Shown here: in pieces, positions 1 to 10,697 of the stretch
Layout: every line of letters begins with the position of its first letter
Numbering within the stretch: position 1 is the stretch's first letter
Assembly (NCBI RefSeq): GCF_000143415.4
Contig: NW_003314353.1
Span: forward strand, 276,140-340,139
Direction: 5' to 3'
Length of the DNA: 64,000 nucleotides
Source: Selaginella moellendorffii
Lineage: Eukaryota > Streptophyta > Lycopodiopsida > Selaginellales > Selaginellaceae
The notes under the pieces: model-generated
The model's database searches: none
Told to the model about the DNA's origin: nothing
The model's input: only the letters and a program-made list of their open reading frames with translations
Made by a program: the position numbers and the translations under genes

Positions 1-1068
1 TTGACGTGATATACGTGCTTGAGCCGTGGTCTACTGCGGCCGTGGCCAAAGTGCGCGGCAAAGCCATATGCAGTACACATGGCCAGCCCACAAGCTGCAG
101 CCAAGAGCTCCCCCCCAAACACTGATCCCTGCGAGTTGAGCTGCTGAGGCTCCACCACAAAACACGTTTGGTGTCGAGTCCTCTGGATCAAGACAGCACT
201 AGCATCATCCTTGCTTCCCGCCGCCAGCAGTTGCCGCCCCTCGTCGAGCATGCATCCCACAAGTTGCTGCCAGGCTCCAGGCGCGGCGTGATGATCGTGG
301 TGATCATCCACATCCACGCGTCTGGCTTCAAGAGCATTCACCCGCGCTGGCTTGCCAGTTATCCTGTCGCGGGCCACGAAGACGAGGCCAGCCTCCAGGG
401 CAGTAGCTTGGTGCTGCACAGCTTGGATATGTACGTGGAGGGAGCTGCGGCCGGCTCGTTGCACTGTGCCAATGAGCTCCACGTCCACATCGAACAGCAG
501 CGGCTTGTGGATGACCAGGCCGTCCAAGAGTACCGTCAAGAACACAAGCGGCCTCGAGGCACCTTCGTCTCCGAGGCAATGCTGCAGCACAGCCAAGTTA
601 GCATCCTTGGAAGAGAGATAGATATGGTGATCTCACCTTGCGGCAGACGTGCCCTCCCAGGCAATCCATATCTTTGAGCAGCCTCGCCATGCTAATCTCC
701 TGCATGTGGTCCTGGTATTGGAGCTGGAGGAGCCTGTCCGTCGCCAAGGGGAAGTGGACGCTCACACGCCCGTCTTGCACTGATCGCTGCGGCAACGAGA
801 GCTGGGAGGCGGCCAGCGAGTCGAGGCGAGTGAAACAACGGTCGCCTCCTTCCCCGCCACCCTCAGCAGGCCAGTTGATGAGTCCCAGCGAGTCGCGAGC
901 TGCGGGCCTGGAAGCCAGCCACTTCCACTGCTCCACGGTCACAGGGGATACGTACAGACTGCCTGGGAACAGCGCCATCGGCATCTTCTGCTGGTAATGC
1001 TGCTGGCGCTGCCGTGGCGGCGGCGGCGGCGGCGCCGGATGACTTACTTCCTGTATGCTCCCCTCCAT
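1..1068 (-). CDS. ACOT9-like acyl-CoA thioesterase (hot-dog fold), 3' end beyond window
   Basis: Exons 1068-637 and 581-<1, phase 0, with a 55-nt GT-AG intron. The protein begins MEGSIQEVSHP, followed by a proline run. The first hot-dog part holds QLQYQDHMQEISMARLLKDMD, continuing across the junction as GGHVCRK/HCLGDEG, the same arrangement as ACOT9 proteins. The second exon has DGLVIHKPLLFDVDVELIGT and later LNSQGSVFGGELLAAACGLA, matching the second hot-dog domain signature (N-x-x-G-x-x-FGG). Family members hydrolyse fatty acyl-CoA, usually in mitochondria or plastids. A GTG seven codons upstream is in frame, but the ATG at 1068 is the first ATG. The C-terminus lies left of position 1. The family is confident; substrate and location are inferred. 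Confidence 0.8.
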
Positions 1069-1089
1069 CGCCGCTTTAGGGCCGACCAC

Positions 1090-1593
1090 AAAGCTGGATG
1101 GTATTCATTGAAGGGTTAGATTCGAACACTGCATGAGCACCAACACCAACAGCGATCTCTACACAATCGGCAAAGTATGTCTTTGTTCTCTTCCAAGGGG
1201 CATTTTGCTCACAAGCACTCTATCCAGGGCAACAAAGGATTTTGCTCAGCGAGTGAGCCGGAGCCACCACCACCAAGAAATATCAGGCAAGGATCAAGCT
1301 CGAGATTTTTCGTTTTCTTTCCGCTCACTGGTAACGAGCGACTCATGCTTATATCGAAGTTCAATCCGGCCAGGATCATGCCCGGCGCGCTAGCGTGAGA
1401 TCTGACTGCCCGAGAGGAAGCGGAGAAAGCGGTAATGGAGGGGCAGATACCAAGGATAAAAATAAAATAAAATAAGAGGCTGGCTGTCCGACTCTAGAGA
1501 CATCCAAGCCGCTCGAATGCAACTGCCTAGAATGGTTACATCCAAGCCGTCTAAATGCAGCTGTCAACGGAATATCCCTCAAAATAGGCTTAT
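1090..1593. other. Intergenic spacer with a short imperfect direct repeat
   Basis: No convincing gene seen. Around 1500-1565 an approximately 30-bp motif beginning ACATCCAAGCCG is present twice with a few differences. The short ORFs on both strands have no recognisable domain. Confidence 0.4.
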
Positions 1594-2711
1594 TTGAAAT
1601 TTGCGTGGGGGCGAGTTTCCATGATGCTCTCAGATCCATCCGAGCTGCTGTGGATTTCGCTCACCATGCCATGTAGGGCCGCGATCATCGATGCATCCTC
1701 AGGAGCGCTGCTCAGCCGGGATTTCGGCATTGTTCTTGTCATCACCAGGGGTTCCATCCTCTCCTGGTGGGAATCTGGAAACGCAAGGCGGCTGTGGCAC
1801 TCGTGGATCCGAGGGACAATCTCATGCTCCTCTCTGGTATAGCAGCGCCTCAGGTATCCAACCTCGACGCTAGAGTGAGATCTATCGCAGCAATGAGGGT
1901 GCAAGAGGGCGGGGGAGGCGTGCACATGAGCTCTATGGTCTGGCCGTGACAACCAGCAGACTCTTTCGGGGCCACACCTTTGTGTTTGATCCCCGAGACG
2001 ATGTCATCGCAAGAACGTGGGAAAGTGTTGCACGCTTTGGCATTAGTGACCTGTGCGCACTCCCCACAGTGCTGATCGCGGGCATGACGTACCCCATCCC
2101 CACGGGCTCTTTGGGAACACTCAAACGTATCTTCTACGGGGGCGATGCATTCCCTGAGTGACAGGAGATCGAGTCTCACCTGGCACCCGTGCGCCTGGTA
2201 CAGCAATACGGGATGACGGAGGGCGGCCAGATTTCCATGGGAACCACGGCAAACGCGGGCTACCTCCTTCCAGAACAGGGCCGTCGCTGGGTGAGGGGAG
2301 ACGGCGTGGTCACTACTGTGCGTGGCAAGGATGGGTTTGCGGACACGGGGGACATCGGATTTTTCGACTCGGACAACCGGCTCCACCTAGTTGGACGTGA
2401 AAAGGACATCATCAAGGTCAAAGGCAATCAGGTTCCGTGCCAGCTGCTCGAGGCCATCGCGCTCCAGTGTCCGGGAGTCCGAGAGGTTGCAGTTGTGGGC
2501 AAACCAGAGCGAACCTACGGTCACGTTCCCGTGGCATTTGTCGACATGGATCCACCCAGGGATGCCAACGCCATCTTTGCCTTCGTCGGGAAGCTTGCAC
2601 CAGAGTGGTACATGCGGATTCAAAGACGTCATCTTCGTCCCCGAGCTGCCAAGGACGCCCATCACTGCCAAAGTCAACAAAAAGGCGCTTGCAGCGATGT
2701 TCTCTACCTAG
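1594..2711 (+). pseudogene. 4-coumarate-CoA-ligase-like (ANL superfamily) pseudogene
   Basis: A decayed adenylate-forming enzyme. The best part starts about 1920 in the frame HELYGLAVTTSRLFRG, then runs through LPTVLIAG and TLKRIFYGGDAFPE to an in-frame TGA at 2159-2161. It resumes in the same frame with VQQYGMTEGG (core motif A5), DTGDIGFFD and GREKDIIKVKGNQV (A7/A8 hinge). After APEWYMR an extra base near 2618 shifts the frame. The neighbouring frame carries FKDVIFVPELPRTPITAKVN with the conserved C-terminal lysine region, ending at 2711. The N-terminal third (1594-1900) is in scattered frames. Intact members make CoA thioesters of hydroxycinnamates or fatty acids. Two lesions plus a broken N-terminus indicate a dead copy; the exact subfamily is not resolvable. 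Confidence 0.75.
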
Positions 2712-2869
2712 TGCGAGCCCTTTGCTCGTCTCGGTTCTAGGAAGCGCTGGAGTGGACGAACGTCGCGCTGTGGAGAGTAAGTACGTGCTCACTTGCACAT
2801 GAATCCTTTGTTCAATTTCTTTTTCCTTTGCATTTTGTATGGTTTTCATACTGGCAAACCGTGTACGCT

Positions 2870-3163
2870 ATGCGCTCAGCTCAACGCCAGGACGCTTCCC
2901 ATTCAGCCTCCAAAACGCTGCGCACCTTGAGCGCCATCTCCTCGCCTCTCTCCGCAGCAGCGCCTAAGGGACAGTCTGCTGGATGGCTCATGCTCGATCT
3001 GAGAAAGATCGCGATGAATGAGAGAGCTGCGATCACAAGAAACTTGGTTGTTTTATGCCATGTTTTAATAATTCTCCTGGTGATGTTCAGGACATCGTTT
3101 AATCCAACAGGTTGTGGATGCTGCAGTGCTGCTCCGGGGAACGAACTGGTGCTGGAGCGGTAA
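2870..3163 (+). CDS. Small ORF with one predicted membrane segment, uncertain
   Basis: A 97-residue frame starting at the ATG at 2870. It has a polar N-terminal half, a hydrophobic stretch ([15 protein letters not shown]) and a short Cys-rich end. I recognise no family. It follows the ligase pseudogene and may be noncoding, part of a spliced gene, or a lineage-specific peptide. Base composition here is gene-like compared with the AT-rich spacer that follows. Confidence 0.2.
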   Translation: MRSAQRQDASHSASKTLRTLSAISSPLSAAAPKGQSAGWLMLDLRKIAMNERAAITRNLVVLCHVLIILLVMFRTSFNPTGCGCCSAAPGNELVLER

Positions 3164-3169
3164 AGATTG

Positions 3170-4783
3170 CTGTCGACATGGTGGACCAGCGCCTTTTTAC
3201 CATTAGTTATTTTATTTTGTTGACCGTTGACATAGGTTTTTGGAGACGGAATTAGAATGTAGATAATCTAATTTTATACCTACAACCTTGACAATTAATT
3301 TTAGGTCGGTAATGATAACCACTTTATTGCTTGTGCTTAACTAAGAATACACACAAACAAGTGGGCACTTGGACTAATCATCATATAGAATATTGCTTCT
3401 CCAAGTGGAGGTCCTCCTAACATCACTCATAAATATCATATAATCATTGACTACAGCTCCACTGGGAAAAGAATTATCACAAATAGTTGGAAATTTGTTT
3501 GACTAGAATCCAGAGCTAATCCCAGTCATCATCATCTCAAGAACATGGTGTTTAGTTTCAAAGATTCCAAAGATGTGTTAATTTTTTAACTATCAAAACA
3601 CAAATAATTTAGATAATAAGCACATAATAAAAAGTATAACAAAATTTTATTCTTCGCTCAAAATTTTAATTATGGAAAAATTAATTTCATACCTTTATCT
3701 TATCCTCTATAATACCTAATATTTTTTAATAGCACTATAGAATCTTTAATAATGTTTTTTCTGTTCTGTAAATACACAATGTTTTAACATGCTCTATTTG
3801 AGTGAAATATTATAATTCCAACTTCACAATGCTATAGATGGCATGGTTCTACCAACAAGGAAAATCTAATGTACTATCACCCACTTTTCTTGTAAAGGTC
3901 ACTAAAAGGGTGATTCTTATGTTTTTGAATTTTTCTCAGCTTCTTTACAGCTTAGATCAAGATGCTCCACCACCTCCTAGTAGTGATCGAGAATGGTTGA
4001 GACAATCCTGTGCCACTTCTCAAGCCTCGTCTGCTATCATAATTTTCTTGTGCATCGTGGTGAGGTAGATTTTATTCCAATTTGTCAAGCTTGGACATAT
4101 TTTGTCCTCACCTTATGGCAGTAACTCATCCCTATTGCCTTTTTTTCATCCTTTCTCCCTCATTGCGTTTCATATGTTTTCTTCTTCACCTGCTAAGTAC
4201 CACACGCATGTTACCTGACACCATCTAACAAAAAAGTTGCGTAAAGCAGTGTCCAAGCTGTCCGATCCCTTGTTACCGATGTTGACACAGTAGGATCGGA
4301 GCGGAGAGACAGTGGGAAATCATGTGGAAACACTTGTTTTCTCTTTTCATTGTGGAACATATGTTTTTTTAGGGAAGGCAATGTGGTGCAATTTGTTCCT
4401 GATACTCTATTTTCTTTTATCTATAACAAGTCTAACTCCTCTGTTTATGTAAATTGAAACCATTACCTTATTGTCAAATGCCCAACTTGCATTTGTATTT
4501 TCCACACTATTAGACTTTCATACGCAGATCATAACCACCATTCTGGGTGATTCAACAATAGCCACACTGACAAGTAGATCTAGAACAATAGCTTGATCTC
4601 ATTCAAGAGATACACAAGGCCGTCTGGAGCTAGTCCCCTTGCCACTGACTGTAAAAACATCTATCTTTATATATGATATACATTATGATTTTAATTACAG
4701 ATTATTCACTTTATTTATGTTGATTCTACATCTTGATGAAGCTACTAAATTTCAAGATTATTAAGAAAGAAATTAAAAATTAG
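3170..4783. other. AT-rich spacer without recognisable genes
   Basis: Low-complexity AT-rich DNA with stop codons in all frames. I saw no domain, RNA gene or terminal repeat here. Confidence 0.5.
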
Positions 4784-5032
4784 TTAAAAGTGTAACACTA
4801 TCAAAAGGATCTCTAGTATAAAATATATATATGAACACTATATCAAACTATAAAACTGTAACAACGATGCATTTTATTCAATAATCTTAGCCATATAGGA
4901 TTTAATAATTAGCATCAAACTTAGTATGTCTATGGTTGTTAAAATGTGCGTAGGGAAACTACTTTTATAGCCGAAAACGATCATATATGTTTTTTTATAC
5001 TAGAGATCTTTTTGATAGTGTTACACTTTTAA
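4784..5032. mobile_element. MITE-like element with about 50-bp terminal inverted repeats
   Basis: The segment 4784-4834 is matched in inverted orientation by 4981-5032. The outer core TTAAAAGTGTAACACTATC is identical in both arms, and the match continues through the GATCTCTAGTATA stretch. The interior is about 145 bp, AT-rich and noncoding. Short, noncoding and long-TIR structure is typical of a nonautonomous DNA transposon. I could not define a target-site duplication, so the exact ends are uncertain. Confidence 0.6.
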
Positions 5033-5049
5033 AGCGCAATTGGCATGTC

Positions 5050-5070
5050 AAAAACCCTAAACCCTAAACC
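5050..5070 (+). repeat. Short interstitial telomere-type repeat
   Basis: Tandem AAACCCT units lie right beside the MITE-like element. This is the plant telomere unit. It may be a telo-box or a scrap of telomeric repeat. No start codon lies immediately downstream. Confidence 0.5.
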
Positions 5071-5614
5071 TGTTCTACGCGGGCAGTGAGACAAAATTTT
5101 GCTGATTTCTCTATAGTTTCTTCAAGGGCCTTGAAAGACCAGATTAACAAGAAAACCTCGCTTTTGACAAAGCTAGTCATTGTTTGCAGCTTCACCATGA
5201 TTCTCGAGATCAAAAAGTTATTATTTTAGATTTAAAATAATCGCCTTGTTCATGCATTTAGCTGTTATATGTTGGTTTTCTTTCCTTTGTTGCCGGTGGT
5301 GTTCTTCCTGCTTTTCCGTTGCTATTGATAATTCCCGGTGATCCTAATGAAATGGCTGGAGATTTTCTCGCTCTGCTTGGCAACGATGCTGGTTTTGAAG
5401 TCTTGATGGTGCTCGCCGACTGGAAGGGCCTGGCAGCAGCAGTGCCATGGAAAAACAGGAGGGGCACAGTCAAGACCACAACCACATAATCTATCCTTGA
5501 TATCTCCGTTTCCAGGGCAGGAGAAGCCTAGAAAAAAACTTTCGAGTGACTGCTAGAAAACTAGGAGCGTTGAGTTTATTGATCATATCAAAGCATGAGG
5601 TTTTTAGAGTGTTT
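5071..5614. other. Spacer with a short unassigned open stretch
   Basis: Both strands carry modest open frames between 5260 and 5485, with higher GC than the surroundings, but no recognisable domain. It could be 3' untranslated sequence of the phosphatase gene or a gene remnant. Confidence 0.3.
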
Positions 5615-6106
5615 CTAACAAGAAGAAGGAAGTTTCAGTTCACTTTCAATGCCTTCCTTCCACTGCTTAAGCGGCGGCCTCAAATCCTCCAGCGACGAAA
5701 TCCCTTCGAGCAGCGGCAGTAGCTTGATCAAATTCTTCTCGCGCTCTTCCTCCTCCATGCTCCACTCCGAAAAGGGCACAACCGCCAAGCCATTCTCCTC
5801 ATTGCCCGCAAACGCGAGTGGATTGTCGTCTATGGCCACCACTCTTCTCAAATCCTTTCCCAAAATCTCCAGCGGCTTGGTGCCCCGGACGCAAGAATCA
5901 TTGTAGAGGCGGCGCGCGACATTCACTTTGAGAATGTGGTCGATGATCCGATCCGCGCGCTCTCGGTTGCCGGATGTGAACACGACGATCTCGTAGAGTT
6001 TGCTTACTCTGGCCAGGAATTCATCCAGCCCCGGCCGCTTGGTCGCCCTTCCACATACCAGCGTGTTGTCGATGTCCAGCACAAGCGTCGGCTTGGAGCT
6101 CTCCAT
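5615..6106 (-). CDS. FCP1/SCP-type HAD phosphatase (NIF domain), small
   Basis: Intronless, 163 residues. Motif I is LVLDIDNTLV at residues 8-17, with the two catalytic aspartates in DxDNT (DxDGT is more usual). Motif II is VVFTSGNRERAD and motif IV is VVAIDDNP. This is the FCP1-like HAD fold, whose members dephosphorylate Ser/Thr on proteins such as the RNA polymerase II CTD. No BRCT or transmembrane region is present, so the protein is essentially the bare catalytic domain with an acidic tail. The ATG at 6106 is 75 bp from the divergent start at 6182, so the two genes probably share a promoter. Family assignment is strong; the substrate is unknown. Confidence 0.85.
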   Translation of the reverse strand: MESSKPTLVLDIDNTLVCGRATKRPGLDEFLARVSKLYEIVVFTSGNRERADRIIDHILKVNVARRLYNDSCVRGTKPLEILGKDLRRVVAIDDNPLAFAGNEENGLAVVPFSEWSMEEEEREKNLIKLLPLLEGISSLEDLRPPLKQWKEGIESELKLPSSC

Positions 6107-6181
6107 ACCGCTACCCTAAAAATTTAAACCCTAGATTCTAGGGCATATCCGTTTTTCTTCTTCCTCTTGAGAACTTTGGCA
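6107..6181. promoter_or_regulatory. 75-bp divergent promoter with telo-box motifs
   Basis: This short gap separates the two divergent ATGs and contains ACCCTAAA and AAACCCTAGA, the plant telo-box core. Such boxes are common near starts of growth-related plant genes. Promoter function is inferred from position. Confidence 0.5.
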
Positions 6182-7015
6182 ATGGCAATGGCAAAGGCGC
6201 AGGTTTTGGGAGCTGGAAAGTACGGAACCGTGTACGCCGCAGGAGAATCGATGGCGCTCAAGGTCGGAAAGGCGGGCGCGGGCTTGGATTACGAGTATTC
6301 CACTCTCGAAAAGATTTCGCTAGCTTGGAGCGCCAAACAAGATCGGGGAGTCTCGGTACCGCGGCCGCTGGGTTTTTTCGTGTCGGCAGAGAATTTCGCG
6401 ACGGCGGAGGGCGGGCAGGCTTTGATCCAGGGAGAAATCGTCGCCGACAAGGATGAGCCGTGTTTTCTCATGGACCGCGTATTTCCGTTGCCTGTGCTTC
6501 TTTGGGACGCTGGCGCTGAGGGTTTGACGACTGGGCCGCCCAAGATTTGCAAGCTCTACCTCTGCGGACGCGAATTTCCGATAATGGATCCAAGCCCGCG
6601 CTCTAAGTACGGGTTCGTGGACTGGGACACGGCGGAGAGAATGGGCATGGACACGGCCGAGCTTGCGCGCAGCATGGGCGAATTCCTGGGCTTTCTTCAC
6701 TTTGAAATGCTGGTGGATGGCAGGGATGTCGAATTCTACTTGGGCTCCGATGCCGCGACGACGAAATCCACGATCGCATCGCTCTTCTGCCTCGACTTCG
6801 GAGTGGTGAAATCCTTCGATGCCGGGAAGAGTGTGGATGTGGAGGTAGCCGCTACTGTCCTTGCCGGGGACGACCTTCCCCCAAACACCATCACGTATAC
6901 GCCCAAGCCTGGGAGCCGGGGTTGGGAGTCCTTCCGCGAGGGTTATCTCCGTGCTGCGACAGACCAGGAGCTAGCGCGCAAGGTTCTTGAACGGGTTCTC
7001 GAGCGTTCCAAATGA
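6182..7015 (+). CDS. DUF3669 (fungal-type) kinase-like protein
   Basis: Intronless, 277 residues from the ATG at 6182 (MAMAKAQVLG). A glycine-loop-like GAGKYGTVYAAG is followed by MALKVGKAG, the expected beta-3 lysine position of a protein-kinase-like fold. Downstream are CFLMDRVFPLP, FVDWDTAERMGMDTAELARS, MGEFLGFLHFEMLVDGRDVE, FYLGSD and LFCLDFGVVKSF. This ordered set, ending in a DFG-like LDFG, matches the DUF3669 family as I know it. That family is typical of filamentous fungi. The role is unknown. It is single-exon and sits among ordinary plant genes, with 75 bp to its divergent partner. Family call is from memory of the motif pattern; horizontal origin is only inferred. Confidence 0.7.
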   Translation: MAMAKAQVLGAGKYGTVYAAGESMALKVGKAGAGLDYEYSTLEKISLAWSAKQDRGVSVPRPLGFFVSAENFATAEGGQALIQGEIVADKDEPCFLMDRVFPLPVLLWDAGAEGLTTGPPKICKLYLCGREFPIMDPSPRSKYGFVDWDTAERMGMDTAELARSMGEFLGFLHFEMLVDGRDVEFYLGSDAATTKSTIASLFCLDFGVVKSFDAGKSVDVEVAATVLAGDDLPPNTITYTPKPGSRGWESFREGYLRAATDQELARKVLERVLERSK

Positions 7016-7197
7016 TTTTTAGGGTTCTAACGGACACTTAGAGGTGAGATGAGCCACTTGACACAGAAAAATTCATAGTTTCGAAACTTCGACTGGCAAT
7101 GTAGAAATTGTGTATAGCTCGCTAGAAGAAATCTCCACTAATATCCGGAATGAAAAATTCATAGCTTTGGAACTTCGCGCTTTCCCGACGATTCCTG

Positions 7198-8866
7198 TTA
7201 ACTTGCCACTGCTGGCGACGGCCCGTTTGCGTGATTTGGAGCGTTATTGTTGTTGGAGCTGCTGTTGTTGCTGTAGTAGCCTCTACCGCGACGATTTCCT
7301 CCACTTCCATAGTAGCTATTGCGTTGGTAGTAGCCACTCTGATCGTAGTACTGGCCACCACCGTTCCCTGCGTTACCACCGCCTCGGTTACCATTTGCCG
7401 GTGCGTAGTTACCGCCGCCGCGATAGCCTCTACCGCCACCACGGCCACGTCCACGAGGATAGTTAGCACCACCGCCACCGCCAACGTTACCGCCGCCGCC
7501 GCCACGGTTTCCTCTAAACTTCTGCTGGAATCCTTGTTGCGGTTGATGTTGGCGAGGAGTGGTTTCATCGGGTTGTCGTTGGTCCTCGGCTGGCTGGGCT
7601 TCCTCGTGAGGCAAGCTCTTGATTGGATTCACGTCCAGCTAGAAAAACCATAAATCTCAGCCTCTAAAACATGAAAGATGAAGCTAAACCTGAAAGGCCT
7701 CGGAATTGGCCCCGGAGCTGTCGGAGACGTTTTCGGTGGGAGCGTCGCCATTTACGTAGTGTTCCTGAGGGACCTGAAAGTTATGCGAACTATAAGCTTC
7801 CAAGGTTGAAAACTTTACCCCAAGCTCGGGTCCAAACTGTCCCACTGCGATCTCTGATGTTACAGTCTGCAGCTCAGGCGTCATGGTGAAGTACTCGGTC
7901 GCCAATATCCTGTTTAGTCTGTCTCGCAGCTCAGTGTCTATGAGAAAAACAAGAACAAAGTTAAGGAAAAACACGAAGGAAAAAACACGAGAGCCAGTGG
8001 ATACATGTCACGTTGAGGATGTTGGCGTCGATGATCGCGTCCGAGTTGAGCAGCCAGTGTCTCGCATGAGCGATACAGGCCTGGAGAGCGTCCCGGTGCG
8101 ATAGCGTCGTGTTTGGCGGTCGAGAAGTCATGAGCGATCCAAACGCAGCCAGGGCGTCCAAGTCGGCGTCGGTGAGATGCGAAGTGGAATCGTCGGTGAC
8201 GAGATCGTAGGACAGGCACGAAACTCTCTCGTGGTACTTGACAGTCCGCATGAACGAGTGAGCCTCCCCCTGGGACTGGACGTCGAAGAGCAGCGCAAAG
8301 TAGAGGAGCTGGATGAGCTCCAGCATGAGATGCTCGTCCAGTCCAGCAACGCTGCCACTGTCAACCGGAACTTCGATCTTCTCGTTCTCCTCGGTAGCAG
8401 CAGCGGGAGTAGCAGCAGCAGCAGCGGCAAAGGCAGGATCACCACCACCACCACCAACATTGTCAGCCTCGCCACTACCAGCATTCTCCAGGGTCTCATT
8501 GCTGGCCTCCTCCGACTCGGTTCTGGCCTCCTCCAAGTTCTCGCTGGAAGCCACTCCAGAAACTTGCTCCTCCTTGGTAGCAATCCATTCCTTCTCCTTC
8601 TCGGCAATCTCCTCCCTCACCGCGACGAGCAAAGGTTGCCGGAGGCGATCATACTCCTCCATCAGCGTCAGCACCTGGACCTTGCTCTTGAGAACATCCT
8701 CCTGCTCCTTGTTGATAGCCTTGCCTTTCTCCTTGGCCTCCTCGAGCTGGACGATTCGATTGTACTTCTTCTTGAGCGCTCGCAGCCGCTTGTTCATCAT
8801 CGTCAACACCGGCCCATCCTTTCCACAGCTCGAATCCTCCACACCACTTACATCTAGAGCTGCCAT
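7198..8866 (-). CDS. Caprin-like RGG/glycine-rich RNA-granule protein
   Basis: Exons 8866-8005, 7937-7690 and 7638-7198, in frame, 516 residues. The N-terminal third is a coiled-coil (VLTMMNKRLRALKKKYNRIV then KAINKEQEDVLKSKVQVL), strongly like the homologous region of caprins. An acidic low-complexity linker with an alanine run and a helical stretch around LDEHLMLELIQLLYFALLFD follow. The last exon is Gln-rich, then Gly-rich with RGRGRGGGRGYRGGG and Tyr-containing repeats, a typical RGG/low-complexity RNA-binding tail. Caprins bind RNA and take part in stress granules and translational control. Plant members are little studied, so the role is inferred. The 3' end converges with the DUF3669 gene, with about 180 bp between stops. 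Confidence 0.7.
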
Positions 8867-9500
8867 CTCTCTCTCTCCCTCCCCCTTTTACTTTTCCTTC
8901 TACAAACTAAGAAAAGACCTCGTTAGAATGGAAGAACACCTCACAGCTCACAGCTCCATCTCCTCTCTCGAGATTTCGCTCGCTCGCTCGCTCGCCCGCC
9001 CTAAATCGAAGACCAGACCTTCCAAACAGTAGCGAAAGCGAGGAGAATCCGCGCGCCCAGCTCGCGCCGAGAGCCGCGCCCTTGCAATGCCGCCGCTCTC
9101 GCACAGAGGATGAGGAACGCGACGGAACCCTAAAAATTTGTGACGCCCAATTTTTTGGAGGAAGGGATATACCCGAATCAGCCTAATTCGCTTAGCTCGT
9201 ATGGTTATCAAAGAATATTCATCGCATCGTATTTACACAGGCAAGCCACAGGGGAAAAAATTCAAGCAAGAAATAAAAATCACGAACCTCTGTGATGTAA
9301 AACTTGAGCTTGAGCTGGGCTTGCTTCTCCCGCCAGATTTTTTTTACTCAGTTTTTTTCTCTCGGTTTTTCTTTGTTTTTCTTCTTTTTTTTGCCAGTTT
9401 TTTTTCTCCAATACATATTTTTTTCATCTTTTTTCTTTCCTATCGATTATCCTTTTTTCCCTAGTACCTGCTTTCGAGCAGCAATGGAGAGATAAATAGA
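8867..9500. other. Caprin-like promoter/5' region and pyrimidine-rich spacer
   Basis: Upstream of the caprin-like ATG lie short CTCG repeats around 8985 and a telo-box-like AACCCTAAAAA near 9126. From 9330 to 9470 the plus strand is very T-rich. No coding potential beyond chance ORFs. Confidence 0.4.
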
Positions 9501-10560
9501 TCAATAGTAAGGCCTGTATCGCATGGGCCTCCGGAATCGAGGAACTTTTCTGGAGATCACAGAAGCAAGGGCGTGAGTGATAGATCGAGCAAAGGTTTGC
9601 AACTACGTACCCAAAGCCGTAAGGATATGGATAGGATGGGTAAGGCATGTAAGGCCTTCTCGGGAAGTAAGGCATATAAGGAGCTCCAAAGCCGCCACGG
9701 CCGCGGTGCTGCTTGAGTCCAGGAACATTAGTCCGCTTAGCAGCAACCTGTGAGCAATCCGAGTGAGTAAAAGGAGATACCAAAACACCGACGGAAATCC
9801 TTACCTTGATAGGCCGACCGTGAAGCTCTGATTCGTTTAGTATGAGAGCGTTCTGGACAGCTTCGACTTCCAGGAACTCGACATAGGCAAATCTGTAAGC
9901 AGAGAAACGATCATCAGCATTAGAACCGGCACAGGGAAACGTTTTTGCGAAGATTTACCCCTTGGGCTGTCCGAACTTGTCAGTTAAAATAGTAACCCGG
10001 TTAACAGTGCCACAGGATTGAAAGTGCTGTTGGACTTCCTCTGGTGTGCACGAATAATCCACCTAAGAACATACCACTCACTAAGTTCCAAGGCAACGAG
10101 AAGAGAAGAAAAGAAAACTTACGTTTCCAACATACACCGAGCGAGCATCGGCTTCTTCCTTGCTCGCTTGTTGGGCAGCAGCAGCCGGATCTACAAGCAC
10201 ACAAACACAAGAACACGAAATAAGCGACACAAAATCTACGAAGTTACACCAAGTGTGACCGAAAAATCTCACCTTGCCCAGCGCCCATTTCTTTCTCGAC
10301 CTTGGCTTGCATATCACGCAATGCAGCGGCCTCGTCCTCCATTTCCTTGAGGCGTTTCTTCATCTCTTCCAGCTCCTGGAACAATCGCAATGAGCAATCG
10401 ATTCATCCATACCCTAGGAAGGCGCTGAGCTTACCGTGGAGGTGGGATCGTCGCCGCCAGCATCGTCGCCTTGGTCGCCCTCGAGATCGCCCTCCACTTC
10501 CTCTGGAATCTCGCCGCCATAGACCTCGTGCTCGTCCTCCACTCCATGTGTCGCCTCCAT
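9501..10560 (-). CDS. PABN: Nuclear polyadenylate-binding protein (PABPN1/PABN type)
   Basis: Seven exons: 10560-10435, 10375-10273, 10190-10123, 10062-9959, 9892-9805, 9747-9611 and 9549-9501, giving 224 residues. The acidic N-terminus ([19 protein letters not shown]) leads to a coiled-coil helix ([19 protein letters not shown]). A single RRM follows with [20 protein letters not shown] (RNP2) and GFAYVEFLE (RNP1), closed by [17 protein letters not shown]. The tail is rich in Arg, Pro and Tyr and ends [10 protein letters not shown]. This is the order of PABPN1, the nuclear protein that binds growing poly(A) tails and stimulates poly(A) polymerase. All splice sites are GT-AG and introns are about 50-70 nt. 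The start lies 137 bp from the divergent TPM gene, with a CTAGGGTT telo-box between. Confidence 0.92.
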
Positions 10561-10697
10561 TGCCCTAGCCCTTTAGCTCACTGTCTGCTTCTAGGGTTAT
10601 ATAAGCTACTTTACTTTCATTTGCTCTTGCATCGCAGCCGTTCATTCCCCGACACATCTACAACCGTTGGATGCTTTTGGAAGAGCCCTAAATTGCT

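Noticed and set aside
8128-9032. Long plus-strand frames over the caprin-like exon
   Set aside because: Mirror frames of a low-complexity coding exon; the minus-strand reading has the caprin-like coil and clean splice sites.
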